Shown one piece after another: positions 52,032-59,192 of a stretch of DNA of 64,000 nt (position 1 is its first letter; the number at the start of each line of letters is the position of its first letter). Source of the DNA: Bradyrhizobium algeriense (GTDB lineage: Bacteria > Pseudomonadota > Alphaproteobacteria > Rhizobiales > Xanthobacteraceae). The translations under genes were made by a program, and so were the position numbers. The stretch is taken from positions 62,001-126,000 of the forward strand of contig NZ_PYCN01000016.1 of the NCBI RefSeq assembly GCF_003062295.1, in the 5' to 3' direction. The notes under the pieces were generated by a model. The model did no database searches. It was not told the origin of the DNA and saw only the letters and a list, made by a program, of their open reading frames with translations.

Positions 52032-52345
52032 GGAACGTGATGCAGAAATCCGCGTTAATTCTGGCACTGCTTGCCGCGGGTGCGGCATCCGCGCTCGCCG
52101 CAGGCTCCGAGGACGACTTCAAGGCGGCTTACGCCGCCGCTGAAGCGGCCAACAAGGAGGCCGGCAAACTGCGCAACCAATGGACCACCACGGCGGCGAC
52201 GCTGACGGCGGCGAAGAAGGCGGCGGACGCCGGCGATTTCGACAAGGCCACCGCATCGGCCAAGGAAGCCGAGGCCCTCGCGAAGGCTTCGATCTTCCAG
52301 GCCACCAGCGAGAAGACCCGCTGGAAGGACATGGAAATTCGCTAG
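52028..52345 (+). CDS. soxK: SoxXA-binding protein SoxK
   Basis: A 105-aa periplasmic helical protein. After the signal (KSALILALLAAGAASALAAG) the mature part is rich in Ala, Lys and Glu: EAANKEAGKLRNQWTTTAAT, ADAGDFDKATASAKEAEALA, TSEKTRWKDMEIR. This pattern matches SoxK/SAXB, the third subunit that boosts SoxAX in some bacteria. An ATGA overlap ties it to soxA. Confidence 0.85.
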   Translation: MRNVMQKSALILALLAAGAASALAAGSEDDFKAAYAAAEAANKEAGKLRNQWTTTAATLTAAKKAADAGDFDKATASAKEAEALAKASIFQATSEKTRWKDMEIR

Positions 52346-52392
52346 AACATGATCCGGAAAAGTGGAAGCCGATTTTCTGCCAAGATCATGCT
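52346..52392. repeat. Nested palindromic repeat inside the sox operon (soxK-soxB)
   Basis: Second sox-linked copy: AACATGATC...GATCATGCTC outer arms and the core CGGAAAAGTGGAAGCCGATT. It begins right after the soxK stop and is somewhat degenerate compared with the soxY-soxZ copy. Confidence 0.88.
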
Positions 52393-52429
52393 CAACAATT
52401 AAGAGTCTTTACGACGCGCGGAGACCCGC

Positions 52430-54178
52430 ATGACCATCCGCCGCCGCGATTTCCTGACGCTAGCGGGCGCCGCCACCCTATCGGGCAGCCTGCCACGGTT
52501 GGCGCGCGGCGCCGAAAATGCGGGCGTTTACGATCTTGAGCGCTTCGGCAATGCGCGCATTCTGCACATCACCGATACCCATGCGCAGCTTCGGCCGGTG
52601 TTCTTCCGCGAGCCTGGCGTCAATATCGGCGTCGGACCGATGCGGGGCAATCCGCCGCATCTGGTCGGAAGGGCGTTTCTCGATCGCTTCGGCATCCGGC
52701 CCGACAGTGCCGACGCCTATGCTTTCACCTGCATCGAATTTGAAAAAGCCGCTGGGAGATTCGGCAAGCTCGGCGGCTTTGCGCATCTGAAAACCCTGGT
52801 CGACCGGATGCGCAGCGAGGCCGGCGCGGGGCGCGCGTTGCTGCTCGACGGCGGCGACCTCTGGCAGGGCAGCGGGCTTTCCAACACGCTGCAGGGCGCC
52901 GACATGGTCGACGCCGCCAACCTTCTCGGCATCGAGGCGATGACCGGCCATTGGGAATTCACCTATGGCGAAAAGACGCTGCGCGCCAACCTCGAACGCT
53001 TCAAGGGCGAATTCCTGGCGCAGAACGTCTTCCTCACCGAGGAAGCCGCCTTCAACGACGCCAAGGCGTTCGATCCGGCATCTGGCCGCGTGTTCAAGCC
53101 GTCCATCATCAAGGAAATCGGCGGGCGTCGCATCGCCGTAATCGGACAGGCGTTCCCCTACGTGCCGATCGCGCACCCGAAGCGTTTCACACCGGACTGG
53201 AAATTCGGCATCCGCGATGAAGAGCTGCAAAAGCTCGTCGATGTCAGTCGCAACACCGACAAGGTCGATGCCGTCATCCTGCTCTCGCATAACGGCATGG
53301 ACGTCGACCTCAAGCTCGCCAGCCGCGTCACCGGCATCGACGTCATTCTCGGCGGCCATACCCATGACGCTGTGCCGCAGCCGATTGCCGTGACCAATGA
53401 AAGCGGCGTCACGCTCGTCACCAATGCCGGCTCGAACGGCAAGTTTCTGGCGGTGCTCGATCTCGAGGTCGGCAAGGGCAAGGTCAGCAATGTGCGATAC
53501 CGGCTGCTGCCGGTGTTTTCGGAGTTGCTGAAGCCCGATCCGGCGATGCAGGCCCTGATCGACAAGATACGCGCGCCGCATGCGGCGACGCTGGATGAAA
53601 AGATCGCCGCCGCCGACCGCCTGCTCTATCGCCGCGGCAATTTCAGCGGCAGCATGGATCAACTGATCTGCGACGCACTGCTCGGCGAACTGAACGCCGA
53701 GATAGCGCTGTCGCCGGGCTTCCGCTGGGGCACTACGGCGCTCGCAGGCCAGCCGCTGACGATGGAGGACGTGATGGCGCAGACCGCCGTCACCTATCCG
53801 GAGACCTACATCCAGACCATGACCGGCGGCCAGATCAAGGACGTGCTGGAAGACATCTGCGACAATCTCTTCAACGCCGACCCCTATTACCAGCAGGGCG
53901 GCGACATGGTCCGCGTCGGCGGGCTCGCCTACACCTGCAGTCCGAACGAGAGCGTGGGCAAGCGGATTTCCGAACTCAAGCTCGACAACGGCCACGCGCT
54001 GGAAGCCGGCAAGCGCTACAAGGTGGCGGGGTGGGCCTCGGTCAACGAGCAGAGCGGCGCGCCGGTCTGGGACGTGGTCGCCAAACATCTGCGGTCGGGC
54101 AAGCCGCCCAACCGGTCGCCGCCTGGCGTCACGCTGAAAGGCGTCGAGGACAATCCGGGCATTGCGGGACAGGGATGA
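52430..54178 (+). CDS. soxB: SoxB thiosulfohydrolase
   Basis: Dimanganese sulfate-releasing hydrolase of 582 aa. The N-terminal TIRRRDFLTLAGAATLSGSL is a Tat signal. Metal-site motifs include LHITDTHAQLRP, LLLDGGDLWQG, LLSHNGMDVDL and VILGGHTHDAV; the C-terminal nucleotidase-like domain includes RRGNFSGSMDQLI. It hydrolyses SoxY-bound S-sulfonate to release sulfate. GGAG precedes the ATG, and the stop overlaps the start of the next gene. Confidence 0.96.
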   Translation: MTIRRRDFLTLAGAATLSGSLPRLARGAENAGVYDLERFGNARILHITDTHAQLRPVFFREPGVNIGVGPMRGNPPHLVGRAFLDRFGIRPDSADAYAFTCIEFEKAAGRFGKLGGFAHLKTLVDRMRSEAGAGRALLLDGGDLWQGSGLSNTLQGADMVDAANLLGIEAMTGHWEFTYGEKTLRANLERFKGEFLAQNVFLTEEAAFNDAKAFDPASGRVFKPSIIKEIGGRRIAVIGQAFPYVPIAHPKRFTPDWKFGIRDEELQKLVDVSRNTDKVDAVILLSHNGMDVDLKLASRVTGIDVILGGHTHDAVPQPIAVTNESGVTLVTNAGSNGKFLAVLDLEVGKGKVSNVRYRLLPVFSELLKPDPAMQALIDKIRAPHAATLDEKIAAADRLLYRRGNFSGSMDQLICDALLGELNAEIALSPGFRWGTTALAGQPLTMEDVMAQTAVTYPETYIQTMTGGQIKDVLEDICDNLFNADPYYQQGGDMVRVGGLAYTCSPNESVGKRISELKLDNGHALEAGKRYKVAGWASVNEQSGAPVWDVVAKHLRSGKPPNRSPPGVTLKGVEDNPGIAGQG

Positions 54179-54636
54179 CGGGTTTTTCGACCATCATGCG
54201 CACCATCGCCGCGGCGCTTCTGATCGCAGCCGCCGCGCCCGCCGCCCGCTCCCAGCAGGTGCCGCTGCAGGACAAGCCGTTCGCCGAGCACAGAATCGTG
54301 CTGCAGCTCTCCGACAACGACCCGCGCAAGCAGGGGCTCGTGCTCAGCGTCGCCAGCAATTTGATGAAGCATTACGACCCCGACAAGGTCGCGATCGAGG
54401 TCGTGGCGTTCGGTCCCGGTATCGAGCTGCTGCGCCCGGAAAATCCCAACCGCAAGATGGTCGAGAGCCTGGTGGCGCAGGGTGCGCGTTTCGACATCTG
54501 CCTCAACACGGTTGATACAATCGAACGCGAAGCCGGCAAGCGGCCGGAGTTCATTTCAGCAGCGACGCCGGTGCAGGTCGGCGTCGCGCAGATTCTGTTT
54601 CTGACGGAGAATGGGTATACGCTGGTGCGGCCGTGA
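54175..54636 (+). CDS. Exported DsrE-family protein at the end of the sox operon
   Basis: A 153-aa protein with a signal peptide (MRTIAAALLIAAAAPAARSQ) and a DsrE/DsrF-like fold: EHRIVLQLSDNDPRKQGLVL, SVASNLMKHYDPDKVAIEVV and LVAQGARFDICLNTVDTIER. The Cys in FDICLNT occupies a likely sulfur-carrying position. Its ATG overlaps the soxB stop, so it is part of the operon. It may carry or relay sulfane sulfur in the periplasm; such genes are known near sox clusters, but their role is not settled. Confidence 0.83.
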   Translation: MTGFSTIMRTIAAALLIAAAAPAARSQQVPLQDKPFAEHRIVLQLSDNDPRKQGLVLSVASNLMKHYDPDKVAIEVVAFGPGIELLRPENPNRKMVESLVAQGARFDICLNTVDTIEREAGKRPEFISAATPVQVGVAQILFLTENGYTLVRP

Positions 54637-54683
54637 CTGCTTCCGCCGTCATTGCCGGCGGACAGATCGCAATACCGCCTCAC

Positions 54684-54767
54684 CGTCATTGCGAGCGAAG
54701 CGAAGCAATCCATCTATCCCCGAGCGGAAATATGGATTGCTTCGTCGCTACGCTCCTCGCAATGACG
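54684..54767. repeat. Dispersed palindromic repeat (CGTCATTGCGAGC family)
   Basis: Second full copy of the element at 12733, opening CGTCATTGCGAGCGAAGCGA and closing with its complement. It separates the sox operon from the next gene. The 54637-54892 gap otherwise shows no gene. Confidence 0.93.
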
Positions 54768-54892
54768 TGGATAGAACTTTTACCATCGTACCGTCAGGCG
54801 TGGTACAATTAATGGAACTGCAGGAGCAGGGCTGGAGCCACGTCCGGCCGTAATGTGATAGATTTGAGAAGCAACATCCGGCAGCAGTAGCC

Positions 54893-55933
54893 ATGATCTT
54901 TCGTCAGCTCTTCGACAGCGTTTCGGGCACCTACAGCTACCTGCTGGCGAGCCGCGCCGGCGGCGAGGCCTTGATCCTCGATCCCGTGCTGGAGAAAGCC
55001 GACCGCTACTGCCAGCTCCTGCGCGAACTGGATTTGCGGCTGGTGAAGGCGGTCGACACCCATCTGCACGCCGACCACGTCACGGGCCTCGGCGAATTGC
55101 GCGACCGCACCCAGTGCATCACCATCATGGGCGAGCAGAGCAAGGCCGACGTGGTGTCGATGCGGGTTTCCGACGGCGACAAGGTGATGATCGAGGGGCT
55201 GAGCCTCGACGTCATGTACACGCCCGGCCACACCGACGATTCCTACTCTTATTTGATGGGCGACCGCGTCTTCACTGGCGATACGCTTCTGATCCGCGGC
55301 ACCGGCCGCACTGACTTTCAGAACGGCTCTTCGCGCGCGCAATACGAATCGATCTTCAACCGGCTGCTGAAATTGCCGGATGAAACCATGGTATTCCCCG
55401 CCCACGACTACAAGGGCGACACGGTTTCCACCATCGGCGAGGAGCGGCGTTATAATCCGCGCCTTCAGGTGCGCTCGGTCGACGAATATATCGAGCTGAT
55501 GGCCAATCTGAAGCTGCCGAACCCGAAGATGATGGACGTGGCGGTACCCGCCAACATGCATGTCGGCCTGCATCAGGAGGATCTCGCCAGGCAGGGGCTC
55601 GCGCTCTCTGCCCGCGACGCGATCAACCGTCTCGGCCGGCCCGACATCCTGCTGGTGGATTTGCGCGAAACCAGCGAGCGCGCCAAGCACGGCACGATCT
55701 CGGGCGCGCTGCATGCGCCCTACCCCGGCATCGCCGAGAGCCTCAAGCCCGGCGGCATGCTGCGCGAAGTCGCCGCCGCCACCGGCCGCCGCGTGGTGTT
55801 CTTCTGCGCCTTCGGCGAACGCTCCGCGATGGCGGTAGCCGCCGCCAAGAGCGCGGGGCTCGCCAACACCGCGCATATCGAAGGCGGGATTGACGCGTGG
55901 AAGAAGGTAGGTGGGCCGGTGGTGATGGGGTAG
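54893..55933 (+). CDS. Persulfide dioxygenase-rhodanese fusion
   Basis: A 346-aa fusion. Residues 1 to about 235 are an ETHE1-type metallo-beta-lactamase domain with AVDTHLHADHVTGLGELRD, YTPGHTDDSYSYLMGDRVFT plus GDTL, and MVFPAHDYKGDT. Residues about 245-346 are a rhodanese domain with VDLRETSERAKHG and the active-site loop VVFFCAFGERSAMAV. The enzyme would oxidise glutathione persulfide to sulfite and interconvert it with thiosulfate, which links it to the sox operon upstream. It has no signal peptide and is cytoplasmic. Confidence 0.92.
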   Translation: MIFRQLFDSVSGTYSYLLASRAGGEALILDPVLEKADRYCQLLRELDLRLVKAVDTHLHADHVTGLGELRDRTQCITIMGEQSKADVVSMRVSDGDKVMIEGLSLDVMYTPGHTDDSYSYLMGDRVFTGDTLLIRGTGRTDFQNGSSRAQYESIFNRLLKLPDETMVFPAHDYKGDTVSTIGEERRYNPRLQVRSVDEYIELMANLKLPNPKMMDVAVPANMHVGLHQEDLARQGLALSARDAINRLGRPDILLVDLRETSERAKHGTISGALHAPYPGIAESLKPGGMLREVAAATGRRVVFFCAFGERSAMAVAAAKSAGLANTAHIEGGIDAWKKVGGPVVMG

Positions 55934-55946
55934 TCTTTATGGGGGC

Positions 55947-56068
55947 CGTCGTCCCTGCGAACGCAGGGACCCATACGCCGCGGCGCCGATGATGGAAGGC
56001 AGTGGCAGACGCCTTGCTTGAATTATAACGTCCTGTGGTTATGGGTCCCTGCGTTCGCAGGGACGACG
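55947..56068. repeat. Dispersed palindromic repeat with perfect 29-base arms
   Basis: Arms 55947-55975 and 56040-56068 are exact complements, opening CGTCGTCCCTGCGAACGCAG. Compared with the copy at 37425, one A has become C in the left arm and the pairing T has become G in the right arm. It lies between convergent genes. Confidence 0.95.
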
Positions 56069-56087
56069 AGATAGTTTTGCCGGGACA

Positions 56088-56924
56088 TCACCGCCCCACC
56101 CGCTTCACCTCCGCCGTCAGCGCATCCAGCGCATCCGCCAGCATCACGCCGCCGCACTCGGTCAGCCGTTCCGGAATCACGATGCGCTTTTCCGGCGGAT
56201 AAAAACGCTCCAGCGCCGGATGCAACAGGAACGCCTGGCCGTCGTCCCTCGCGGTGTCGCCGGCCTGCGACACCACGATGAAGTCCGGCCGTAAGTTCAC
56301 GATCGCTTCCAGCGAAGCAAAGCCGCCGAAGGCAAAGCCGAGATCACCGGCGGCGCTGCGCAGCCCGGTCTCGCCGAGCAGCGAACCGACAAAGCTGTCG
56401 CTTCCCGCCACCCAGCCGCGCCGCGATAGCGGCAGCACGCGATAGTGCCGTTCCGACACCGCGCGGCGGGCGCGCGCCAGCGCCGCATCGAGCCGCGCGA
56501 TTTCCGCGGCCGCGCGATCGGGATGACCGGTGATGTCGCCGGCTTCGCGAATCTGCTGCCGCGCTTCATCGAGGGTTCGCGGCACCGCGAGTTCGGCGAG
56601 ACGAAGCCCCTTGGCCTTCAACAGTTCCCGCGTCGAGCGCTTGTCGAACGCGCTGGCGACGACGATGTCGGGCCTGATGAGCAGTACATCCTCGGCTCCT
56701 CCTGATAACACCGGATAGCGGCTGATGTCGCCCGCCTGCGATTGCCAGCCGTCCCGCGAAAACCGGCTCAATCCCAAGATCTGTTCGGGATCGGCCAGCG
56801 CCAGCAGCAATTGGTCGGTGCAGACATTCATCGACACCAGGCGCGGCAGATTGGCTGCGAACGCAGTGCTGCCCGGCAACGCAAGCGCCATCACCGCGAC
56901 CAGAAATGCCAGATATCGGCCCAT
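56088..56924 (-). CDS. BtuF-like cobalamin-type ABC binding protein
   Basis: Periplasmic binding protein of 278 aa, class III fold. After the signal (YLAFLVAVMALALPGSTAFA) come RLVSMNVCTDQLLLALADPE, LLIRPDIVVASAFDKRSTRE and FGGFASLEAIVNLRPDFIVV. It is the last gene of a permease-ATPase-binding protein set with ATG/TGA overlaps. The set is divergent from a TonB receptor under a cobalamin riboswitch, so the ligand is likely cobalamin or another corrinoid. A GTG 15 bases upstream is a possible alternative start. Confidence 0.85.
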   Translation of the reverse strand: MGRYLAFLVAVMALALPGSTAFAANLPRLVSMNVCTDQLLLALADPEQILGLSRFSRDGWQSQAGDISRYPVLSGGAEDVLLIRPDIVVASAFDKRSTRELLKAKGLRLAELAVPRTLDEARQQIREAGDITGHPDRAAAEIARLDAALARARRAVSERHYRVLPLSRRGWVAGSDSFVGSLLGETGLRSAAGDLGFAFGGFASLEAIVNLRPDFIVVSQAGDTARDDGQAFLLHPALERFYPPEKRIVIPERLTECGGVMLADALDALTAEVKRVGR

Positions 56925-57706
56925 CAGATATCCGCCCACGGCACGATCACGGCCTCGCGCTGGAATTCCGCGCGATAGGCCGAGATCCTGAACACGTCAG
57001 CCATCACCTGCTCGGACAGCGCTACCGCCGGCCCGCCCTGCGACACCAGGCGGCCTTCGCGCAGCACCAGCACATGGTCGGCAAACCGCGCCGCCAATCC
57101 CAGATCATGGGTCACGACAATGACGAGCACGCCCTTGTCGGCGGTCGCGCGCAAATTCTTCATGACGTCGATCTGATGCCGCGGGTCGAGCGAGGCGGTC
57201 GGCTCGTCGGCCAGGATGACCGGCGCCTCCACCGCCAGCGCGCGGGCCAACGCGACGCGGCTGCGCTCGCCGCCGGACAATTCCGTGACGCGGCGGTCGC
57301 TGAACTCGATCACGTCGACCGCCTGCATCGCGCGCAACACCGCCTCGGTATCTTTCGGCGACAGGCGCGCCGGATCGGTGGCGCCATGCGGATAGCGGCC
57401 GAGCGCGACGATGTCGCGCGCCGGCAGCGGCCAATGCACGACATGCCCCTGTGGCAGATAGCCGAAGCGTTTTGCGCGCTCGCGCAGCGGCAGCGAAGCC
57501 AGTGCGACGCCGCCGATCTCGATCTCGCCTTCGGACGGGATCAATCCCGACAGCGCGCGCAACAGCGTGGTCTTGCCGGCGCCGTTCGGCCCGACCAGCG
57601 CCACCAGATGTCCCGGCGACAGCGCGAGCGAGACATCCTTCAGCACGACGCGGCCGGCGAGCCTTACGCCAAGCCCCCTTGCGGTCAACAGTGCCGTCTC
57701 GCTCAT
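56924..57706 (-). CDS. ABC transporter ATPase, BtuD/FecE type
   Basis: Iron/cobalamin-type ATPase of 260 aa. Walker A is LVGPNGAGKTTLLRAL, the signature VTELSGGERSRVALARALAV, and Walker B VILADEPTASLDPRHQ, with the H-loop His in VVTHDLGLAA. It overlaps the permease gene by four bases and the binding-protein gene by one base. It powers uptake of the corrinoid delivered by the TonB receptor. Confidence 0.93.
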   Translation of the reverse strand: MSETALLTARGLGVRLAGRVVLKDVSLALSPGHLVALVGPNGAGKTTLLRALSGLIPSEGEIEIGGVALASLPLRERAKRFGYLPQGHVVHWPLPARDIVALGRYPHGATDPARLSPKDTEAVLRAMQAVDVIEFSDRRVTELSGGERSRVALARALAVEAPVILADEPTASLDPRHQIDVMKNLRATADKGVLVIVVTHDLGLAARFADHVLVLREGRLVSQGGPAVALSEQVMADVFRISAYRAEFQREAVIVPWADI

Positions 57707-58746
57707 GCGACACCTCCGCCGAGCGCGCGGCGTTCGCGCATGATCAGGTAGAGGAAGAACGGCACGCCGATGATCGAGGTCAGCACGCCGACCTTGATGT
57801 CCGATGTCGAGGGGATGATGCGCACCGCGATATCGGCCGCCAGCAGCAGCGCCGAGCCTGCGAGCGCGCTCGGCACCAACAGCCGCCCCGGATCATGCCC
57901 GATCAAGGGCCGCATCAGATGCGGCGCGACAAGCCCGATGAAGCCGATAGTGCCGGTAACGGCGACCGCACCGCCGACGCCGAGCGCGACGCCCGAAATC
58001 ACGAACAGCCGCAAACGGCCGACATCGACGCCGAGACTTTGCGCGGTTTCCTCGCCCAGGCTCAGCGCGCGAAACGCATGGCGCTGGCTGAACAGCATGA
58101 TCCCGCCGGCAATGATGAAGGGAAATGCCAGCATGACATGCTGAAAGCTGCGGTCCTCAAGCGAACCGAGCAGCCAGAACGCGATCTCCAGCACCAGAAA
58201 GGGATTGGTGGCAAGGTTCATCACCAGCGCGGTGGCAGCTCCGGCAAAGCTCGAAATCGCAAGCCCCGAGAGAATGAGGATCAAAAGCCCGGCATTGCGG
58301 CCGGCGATCGAGAGCAGCATGAATACCGAAGCGAATGCCGCACAGATCGCCGCGACCGGCAGCGCGTAGGAGCGCACATCGGCCAGCCCCAGCGCGATCA
58401 CCAGCACCGCACCGAACGCGGCCGATTGCGGCGCGCCGAACAGATCGGGCGAAGCCAGCGGATTGCGCAACAGGCCCTGCAGCGATGCGCCTGACAGCCC
58501 GAGGATGGCGCCGATCGCCAGCGCCAACAGCGTCCGCGGCAGGCGGATTTCCCGCACGATCACCTGCGAAACCTCGCTGCCGCCGCCGAACAGCGCTTCC
58601 GCCACGGCAAGCGGCGACAGCCGCACCGGACCAATACCCAGCGAGATCAGCACCAGCAGCCCAACGAGGGCGGCAAGCGCCGCGGTCGCGCCGATCCGCC
58701 GGCGCGCGGCATCCTCGTTAGTCACGGTTACAGCCTCAACACTCAT
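57703..58746 (-). CDS. FecCD-family ABC permease, BtuC type
   Basis: Inner-membrane permease of 347 aa with about ten helices. It contains AALAALVGLLVLISLGIGPV, the conserved VIVREIRLPRTLLALAIGAI, GLSGASLQGLLRNPLASPDL, and GTIGFIGLVAPHLMRPLIGH. ATG at 58746 gives a protein of normal length. It leads the importer operon divergent from the receptor gene. No B12 box appears on this strand upstream, so only the receptor is directly under the riboswitch. Confidence 0.93.
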   Translation of the reverse strand: MSVEAVTVTNEDAARRRIGATAALAALVGLLVLISLGIGPVRLSPLAVAEALFGGGSEVSQVIVREIRLPRTLLALAIGAILGLSGASLQGLLRNPLASPDLFGAPQSAAFGAVLVIALGLADVRSYALPVAAICAAFASVFMLLSIAGRNAGLLILILSGLAISSFAGAATALVMNLATNPFLVLEIAFWLLGSLEDRSFQHVMLAFPFIIAGGIMLFSQRHAFRALSLGEETAQSLGVDVGRLRLFVISGVALGVGGAVAVTGTIGFIGLVAPHLMRPLIGHDPGRLLVPSALAGSALLLAADIAVRIIPSTSDIKVGVLTSIIGVPFFLYLIMRERRALGGGVA

Positions 58747-58890
58747 CGATCGTCCTAAAGCAGGTTTACCCGCTCCGGTACAGGAGCTGAGGCAGCAGTG
58801 CTCATGCGGCAAAAATAGCGCACTCGTCCAGTTGACATCGCGAGCGCGCCCAAGGCGGATTGACTCGAACTTTGGCAAACTTCTACCATA

Positions 58891-59066
58891 GTTCCCGACG
58901 GTTCCCGTTTTGGGGATCAAAAGGGAATGCGGTGCGGGGAAGTCCCCCAATTCCGCGGCTGCCCCCGCAACTGTAAGCGGCGAATCCTTCGTCATAGGCC
59001 ACTGGGAATCTCGGTCCTGGGAAGGCGACGATGGGTAACGACCCGCGAGCCAGGAGACCTGCCGTC
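58891..59066 (+). promoter_or_regulatory. Cobalamin (adenosylcobalamin) riboswitch
   Basis: The leader shows the standard parts in order: GGGAATGCGGTG near 58923, CCCCCGCAACTGTAAGCGG at 58962-58980, GCCACTGGG near 58998, GGGAAGGCG near 59019, and the B12 box AGCCAGGAGACCTGCC at 59048-59063. It lies 127 bases upstream of the TonB receptor ATG. It should reduce receptor expression when cobalamin is plentiful. Confidence 0.95.
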
Positions 59067-59192
59067 AGCCGTGGTCACACGCGAAGATGTCGGTCGGGGA
59101 GTACAGGCATTAGCTTCACCTAAGCTGCATTAGCACATGGTGAGACTTGGTTCGCTGTGACGTGCCACTGACGTCATACCGAGGTCTGAACC

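Noticed and set aside
28705..56068. Possible CRISPR or clustered repeats
   Set aside because: The repeats are isolated, palindromic and far apart, with no regular spacers or cas genes.
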